Assembly (NCBI RefSeq): GCF_038442745.1
Contig: NZ_JARVCN010000109.1
Coordinates: forward strand, 1-10,167
DNA from: Crocosphaera sp038442745
GTDB lineage: Bacteria; Cyanobacteriota; Cyanobacteriia; Cyanobacteriales; Microcystaceae
DNA length: 10,167 nucleotides
Direction: 5' to 3'
Shown here: positions 7,092 to 10,167 of the stretch, piece after piece
Position numbering within the stretch: the stretch's first letter is position 1
Layout of the letters: each line of letters opens with the position of its first letter
Position numbers and translations under genes: made by a program
Notes under the pieces: model-generated
What the model saw: only the letters and a program-made list of their open reading frames with translations
The model's database searches: none
What the model was told of the DNA's origin: nothing

Positions 7092-7751
7092 CTAGTTGAC
7101 GCAAACCTGATTTTGAAGAGTAGTTAAGGTCGGTCTTTTTGCTAAAACAACTCGATCTCGACCTTGTTTTTTAGCCTGATATAAAGCTTTGTCTGCCTCA
7201 TCTAATAGCTGTCTGGGGGACGTTTTTTGAGAAGGGACTACACTAGTAACTCCTAAACTAATTGTTACGTATTGACTCACTTTCTGGTTAGCTGAAGGCA
7301 GCTTTAATTGTTTGATTGCTAATCTCATTTTTTGAGCAACATGAATCGCCCCTTCAACTTCAGTATTGGGTAAAATAATGACAAACTCTTCTCCCCCGTA
7401 ACGGGTGACTTTATCTGCCGGACGTTGTAAAATACTCTCGAGACTATGAGCTACTTTTTGTAAACAGTAGTCTCCTTGAAGATGGCCGAAAGTATCGTTA
7501 TAGGCTTTAAAAAAATCTACATCGCAGACAATTAAAGAAAAGGCTTGTTTTTCTCTGGCCATACGTCGCCATTCTTGGTCAAGATAGTAATCGAAATAAT
7601 GTCGGTTAGGGATCTGGGTTAAACGGTCCTGAAAAGCAATTTCTTCTAATTTTTGATTAATTTTATTGAGGTGTTGATAAAAGTGATCTTGTTGAATGGA
7701 AATAATTAATTGAGTAGATAATATAGCGTTTCTCGGACTCATGAGGTACAC
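7092..7751 (-). CDS. GGDEF diguanylate cyclase, C-terminal half of a split gene
   Basis: The fragment encodes a complete GGDEF domain, which makes cyclic di-GMP from two GTP. Numbered from GTG 7751, it has a linker helix (14-38), the DRLTQIPNRHYFD entry (42-54), metal-binding CDVDFFKAYND (76-86), inhibitory-site RPAD (110-113) and the active-site GGEEF (119-123), followed by SLGVTSV and the ADKALYQAKKQGRDRV end. No catalytic residue is missing. Its first 10 residues (MYLMSPRNAI) come from the inserted element; from L11 on they continue the GAF half at 7825-8535. A GTG at 7751, preceded by AGGAGG (7767-7762) at 10 bases, or ATG 7742, could start translation. Whether it is expressed alone is unknown. 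Without the GAF input, regulation would be altered; otherwise it is a pseudogene part. Confidence 0.88.
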   Translation of the reverse strand: MYLMSPRNAILSTQLIISIQQDHFYQHLNKINQKLEEIAFQDRLTQIPNRHYFDYYLDQEWRRMAREKQAFSLIVCDVDFFKAYNDTFGHLQGDYCLQKVAHSLESILQRPADKVTRYGGEEFVIILPNTEVEGAIHVAQKMRLAIKQLKLPSANQKVSQYVTISLGVTSVVPSQKTSPRQLLDEADKALYQAKKQGRDRVVLAKRPTLTTLQNQVCVN

Positions 7752-7829
7752 CTAACTTCTGCCTCCTGCCCCCTGCCTTCTGCCTCAAAGAGATAACTTC
7801 TGTACCTCACAAGTATGGGAACTGCTATA
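7722..7829. mobile_element. Small TATAGC-ended insertion element (MITE-like), copy 2, inside a GAF-GGDEF gene
   Basis: This 108-bp element has the same ends as copy 1 (4231-4375): TATAGCGTTTCTCGGACTCA on the left and GGGAACTGCTATA on the right, each outer 31 bases differing at two positions. TA is present on both sides (7722-7723 and 7828-7829). Removing 106 bases (7724-7829) rejoins the flanking codons as CTA TCT TTA TTA TCT ACT, restoring one open frame. This direct evidence of insertion supports a TA target duplication. The element supplies the TAG stop (7827-7825) that ends the GAF half. Its interior is four tandem heptamers of the form YYCTGCC (7757-7784), different from copy 1. No coding capacity. 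Confidence 0.88.
7757..7784. repeat. Four tandem heptamers YYCTGCC
   Basis: The units are TTCTGCC, TCCTGCC, CCCTGCC and TTCTGCC, directly adjacent, forming the core of element copy 2. On the minus strand they read as a purine-rich GGCAGRR array that includes AGGAGG, a potential ribosome binding site 10 bases ahead of the GTG at 7751. The unit resembles the ACTCCTG heptamers in copy 1 in its CTG core and 7-base period. Confidence 0.75.
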
Positions 7830-8535
7830 AAGATAGAAAACCTAGTTCTGAAGATGTCCATTGATGCGGACTAGAACACTGATGAACGATTATTAATCCC
7901 CATAAACTCTTATCTGTTTTTGTTTGATGGTTAGAGTGGGTTACGGGATAAATACATTTTGCCTGGTTTTCATTTTGACGAATGGGAACAATAATTTTTG
8001 CTTTAACGTCATATAACCTATCAAACTTCATCATTCTAAAGGATTGCTTGCTTTCCTCTTGTACCTCAGTCTGGGTTACAACACTTCCTAGTTCCCAAGC
8101 TTCAAGGTCCATTGGGGTAACAAATTGACCTATATGATGATTGAGTAATGTTTTCCAAGGCCCTTGTTTGTACTCCTCGATTACTACTATTTCTCCTGAC
8201 TCCATTACTTGAGCTATGAGAACCCTGTCTGCTTGAAGGAATTGACCAATCCCGTTAACAGTGGTTCGTAATATTTGTTTTAGGGCAAAAGATTGAGGAA
8301 CTGGAGGTGTGGACACATAAGGTGTTTGGAATGAAGGTGCAAAGTCAGTCTCAGTCTTTTCAGGCGGGTTTTTCTCAACGCTGTAGGGTGCTTCTTGTTC
8401 GCAGTGTCGGCAAAACCAGTTTATTGAGCAACAAATAATTATGAAATTTTCTAGGTTATTTTTGGGTTTATGTCTGCTATTAGTAGGCTTAAACCCTATT
8501 CCTATTGAAGCACAAAGCGATCGCACAAGACGCAT
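7825..8535 (-). pseudogene. GAF sensor domain, N-terminal half of the split diguanylate cyclase gene
   Basis: The recognisable part is a cyanobacterial GAF domain, from LKQILRTTVNGIGQFLQADRV near residue 85 to SLWGLIIVHQCS near residue 213. It includes the phytochrome-like 'ADRVLIAQV' and 'WGLIIVHQ' strands but no obvious bilin-binding cysteine. It ends at ...ELGFLSL followed by a TAG supplied by the inserted element. In the ancestral gene this continued into the GGDEF half (7751-7092). The 5' end is doubtful: the only ATG (8535) lies inside the opposite-strand secreted-protein gene, and residues 1-32 are antisense to its signal peptide. A GTG at 8316 is the only other in-frame candidate before the domain. 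The gene is therefore probably 5'-truncated as well as interrupted. It likely once sensed a small ligand or light and controlled c-di-GMP output. Confidence 0.72.
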
Positions 8536-9124
8536 TCAATTTGATTCCGGGGAGATTTCAAGCACCGTCGAAGATGCAGTTATCAGGGGAACAAAGGATA
8601 TTTATTTATTAAGGGCGAATAAATCACAAATCATGACTATTTCCTTAACTTCTTTGGAAAATAATGCTGTCTTCGATTTAGTTTCTCCTAACAATACTCT
8701 TCTTAAACAAGAAGTTACTAAGACAAACCTTGTCTTACCGATTAATGGAGACTATAAAATCATTGTGGGGGGAACAAGAGGCAATGCCACTTATAATTTA
8801 TACGTTGAAGTTTACGATAATGTCAGGCAACAAAGATTAAGAACTGAAAATTTTAACATTGTTCTGCGATCGCATTGTTTTGAAGGTGCAGTTACTTGTG
8901 ATCGTGTTTCATACGAAGGAACAAATATTAACACAGGAGACAGCATACAATTAGTTGGTAAAACTATTTTTAAAACTTGCGCTGATGGTGTCACACCTTG
9001 TCGCTCTTTGGGTTATGAATTCCTTAATGGTGAATACGTTTATGTTGTTCATAACGATGGCGTACTTTTGGTATATCAAGGAGAAAATTTAATTTTAAGA
9101 GAGGAGGGAACCTGGCAAGATTGA
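8441..9124 (+). CDS. Secreted protein with PPC-like beta domain and a duplicated Cys motif
   Basis: The 227-residue product has a clear signal peptide: a basic start (MKFSR), a hydrophobic core (6-19) and a likely cleavage after A24 (IEA-QS). Residues about 30-125 look like a bacterial pre-peptidase C-terminal (PPC)-type beta sandwich, with short strands such as DIYLLRANKSQIMTISL and INGDYKIIVGG. The C-terminal part holds two copies of C-x-(D/E)-G-x3-C-x4-Y-E, at C146/C153 and C180/C187, 34 residues apart; these Cys pairs are probably disulphides in the periplasm. The function is unknown; a cell-envelope or exported role is inferred. The ATG at 8441 lacks a strong Shine-Dalgarno, and its promoter must lie in the remnant GAF gene to its left. 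It carries two HIP1 sites. It converges with the stress protein gene, with a 34-base gap. Confidence 0.82.
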   Translation: MKFSRLFLGLCLLLVGLNPIPIEAQSDRTRRIQFDSGEISSTVEDAVIRGTKDIYLLRANKSQIMTISLTSLENNAVFDLVSPNNTLLKQEVTKTNLVLPINGDYKIIVGGTRGNATYNLYVEVYDNVRQQRLRTENFNIVLRSHCFEGAVTCDRVSYEGTNINTGDSIQLVGKTIFKTCADGVTPCRSLGYEFLNGEYVYVVHNDGVLLVYQGENLILREEGTWQD

Positions 9125-9158
9125 TATTTTTTTAGCTGTAGAAGGGGTAGGGAAGATG

Positions 9159-9623
9159 TCAAGATTGTACGATATGGACAGAACAATGAGAACGATGGAT
9201 GACGTAACTACTAACACTACCTAATATGATTTCGCTGGCTATAGAATTTCCTCTACGTCCGATAATAATTAATTCAGCTTGCCATTCCCTAGCAACATCA
9301 CAAATAACTCGGCCAGGGTTCCCATTTGCTTGCCGCAACTCTGCTTGAATATTATTCTCTTTGGCTCGTTTTGTCCATGCTTCTAATTGTTGTAAACTTT
9401 CCTGTTGATATTGCTGCCAATCTGCTTTAAATTTTTCAATCAAATCAATACTATAACTACTAGCGTAAGGAACAAAACCAATGGGGCTATCCTCACCATT
9501 TTGAGACAAAACATGGAGTAACATTAATTGTCCACGAAATCCCCGAGCTAAAGTCAGAGCTACTTCAATTACTTGTTCGGCTATGTCAGAATTATCAACA
9601 GCAACTAAAATTTTATTGTACAT
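9159..9623 (-). CDS. Universal stress protein (UspA family, ATP-binding type)
   Basis: This 154-residue single-domain protein opens with the typical MYNKILVAVDNSDIAEQVI and has the LMLLHVLS strand (33-40), a long helical insert (about 57-90) and the AELIIIGRRG strand. The ATP-binding motif G-x2-G-x9-G-S is intact: G122, G125, G135 and S136. This indicates the nucleotide-binding (UspFG/MJ0577-like) subgroup rather than the non-binding UspA type. These soluble dimers help cells survive stress or starvation, but the exact partner is not predictable. ATG 9623 agrees with the conserved N-terminus. It lies 133 bases downstream of the PEP-CTERM gene on the same strand; a strong hairpin between them suggests separate transcription. 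Confidence 0.93.
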   Translation of the reverse strand: MYNKILVAVDNSDIAEQVIEVALTLARGFRGQLMLLHVLSQNGEDSPIGFVPYASSYSIDLIEKFKADWQQYQQESLQQLEAWTKRAKENNIQAELRQANGNPGRVICDVAREWQAELIIIGRRGNSIASEIILGSVSSYVIHRSHCSVHIVQS

Positions 9624-9670
9624 TGGAGAACTTTATCTAAATTAGGGTTGAAGAATATGTTGTTAGGAAC

Positions 9671-9714
9671 TACAGAAGCTGGCATCTGGCTTTAATCAGA
9701 TGCCAGTTTCTGTA
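9671..9714. terminator. Long perfect hairpin between the PEP-CTERM gene and usp
   Basis: An 18-bp stem with a single G-T pair encloses an 8-base loop (9689-9696). The inner 10 pairs, CTGGCATCTG and CAGATGCCAG (9679-9688 and 9697-9706), are perfect, and outer pairs extend to TACAGAAG/TTTCTGTA. It begins 43 bases past the PEP-CTERM stop and about 48 bases before the usp start. On the plus strand TTTCTGT follows the inner stem; on the minus strand the tail is only moderately U-rich. It is most likely the terminator of the PEP-CTERM gene; a small inserted palindromic element is an alternative. Confidence 0.6.
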
Positions 9715-9756
9715 TTATAGTTGCAGGAATTTTTCCACTCAGCCTAGACTAATCTA

Positions 9757-10115
9757 CTAATGATCTTTTCGTTTTAATCGAGAAATACCTGCAATACTTG
9801 CTAAACCCATTAAAGCGATCATAGAACTAGGTTCAGGTACGGTTCTGGGTCGGTTTCCTCCTTCATCAACGGTAATTATATCTAACTCGGTAGCAACAAT
9901 CCCACCATCAACCAGTGCGTAAACAGGGAACTCGTAATCTCCTCGTTCTAATGCGTTAAAGGTGAGGTCAAATTCAAAGGTTCTTTCTACAGAGCGGTCA
10001 AAATCACCTGTATAAGAAATAGGGCTAGAAATCAATTCTAAACCATCAGGAACTTCGCTCAAACCGAGCGAAACAGTGCTGTATTCATTGATAGTAATCT
10101 CAATAAGATCGATGA
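9757..10115 (-). pseudogene. PEP-CTERM sorting domain protein, 5' end missing
   Basis: The C-terminus is a clear PEP-CTERM sorting signal: VPEPSSMIALMGLASIAGISRLKRKD, that is, the VPEP motif, a short hydrophobic helix and a basic tail. This marks an exported protein for processing by a cyanobacterial exosortase and delivery to the cell surface or extracellular matrix. The rest is beta-rich and acidic (for example RTFEFDLTFNALERGDYEFPVYALVDGG). The frame is open from 9757 back to an in-frame TAG at 10164-10162, with no ATG; the only listed start is a TTG at 10062, inside coding-like sequence ('EITINEYSTVSLGLSEVPDG' reads on upstream without a break). No signal peptide is visible, although PEP-CTERM proteins need one. 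The 5' end was probably removed by a rearrangement near 10116, where TATAGC begins. Could also be a frameshift beyond the edge. Confidence 0.7.
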
Positions 10116-10167
10116 TATAGCAATCAGGAATGAGGTGTGAGAAAATGAAAGAATAGTAAATCTAGAC
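10116..10167. other. Possible end of another TATAGC-type element at the right edge
   Basis: At 10116 the sequence reads TATAGCAATCAGGAATGAGG on the plus strand. It shares TATAGCA and a later TGAGGT with the ends of the two elements above, and it lies exactly where the coding-like sequence of the PEP-CTERM gene loses its upstream part. The rest of the element, if it exists, is outside the window. The match is short and may be chance. Confidence 0.25.

Noticed and set aside
7757..7784. CRISPR-like array
   Set aside because: The units are directly adjacent 7-mers without spacers, and no cas gene is present; it is a simple tandem repeat.
8812..8994. A 60-codon minus-strand open frame
   Set aside because: It is antisense to the Cys-containing part of the secreted protein and shows no independent signal.

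Overview
The window looks like chromosomal DNA from an AT-rich cyanobacterium. Evidence is the set of cyanobacterial-type genes (SepF/Cdv2-like division protein next to proC, a two-domain SppA, a TIGR00266/AIM24-like protein, a PEP-CTERM protein) and five exact copies of the HIP1 octamer GCGATCGC, which is far above chance. I cannot fix the genus from sequence alone. No tRNA, rRNA, CRISPR array or transposase gene was found.

Layout. The left part is a run of minus-strand housekeeping genes: an unrecognised partial gene running off the left edge (307 to 1), sfsA (1174-452), proC (2100-1294, GTG start), sepF (2762-2178), recF (4152-3010) and sppA (6166-4376). A divergent AT-rich gap (6167-6395) separates sppA from a plus-strand TIGR00266-family gene (6396-7076). 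Next is a broken minus-strand signalling gene: a GAF half (stop at 7825) and a GGDEF diguanylate cyclase half (7751-7092), separated by a small insertion element. A plus-strand secreted protein gene (8441-9124) follows, then a minus-strand universal stress protein (9623-9159), a long-stemmed hairpin (9671-9714), and a minus-strand PEP-CTERM gene whose 5' end is missing (stop at 9757).

The most interesting content is a pair of small non-coding mobile elements (about 4231-4375 and 7722-7829). They share about 31 nearly identical bases at each end, have imperfect terminal inverted repeats starting TATAGC, are flanked by TA on both sides, and carry different interiors built from 7-bp tandem repeats. 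The second copy splits the GAF-GGDEF gene: removing exactly 106 bases (element plus one TA) rejoins the halves in frame across the junction. The first copy sits directly at the sppA stop codon, between sppA and recF. Both copies carry an outward-reading GTG/ATG that makes the downstream frame begin MYLMSxRNAI. In recF this is almost certainly a false start. In the GGDEF half it may be a real new start, since an AGGAGG lies 10 bases before the GTG.

Functionally the intact genes cover proline synthesis (proC), Z-ring assembly (sepF), gap and fork repair (recF), membrane or thylakoid proteolysis (sppA) and stress response (usp). The gene order looks like ordinary core chromosome on the left and more eroded accessory sequence on the right, from about 7 kb onward.
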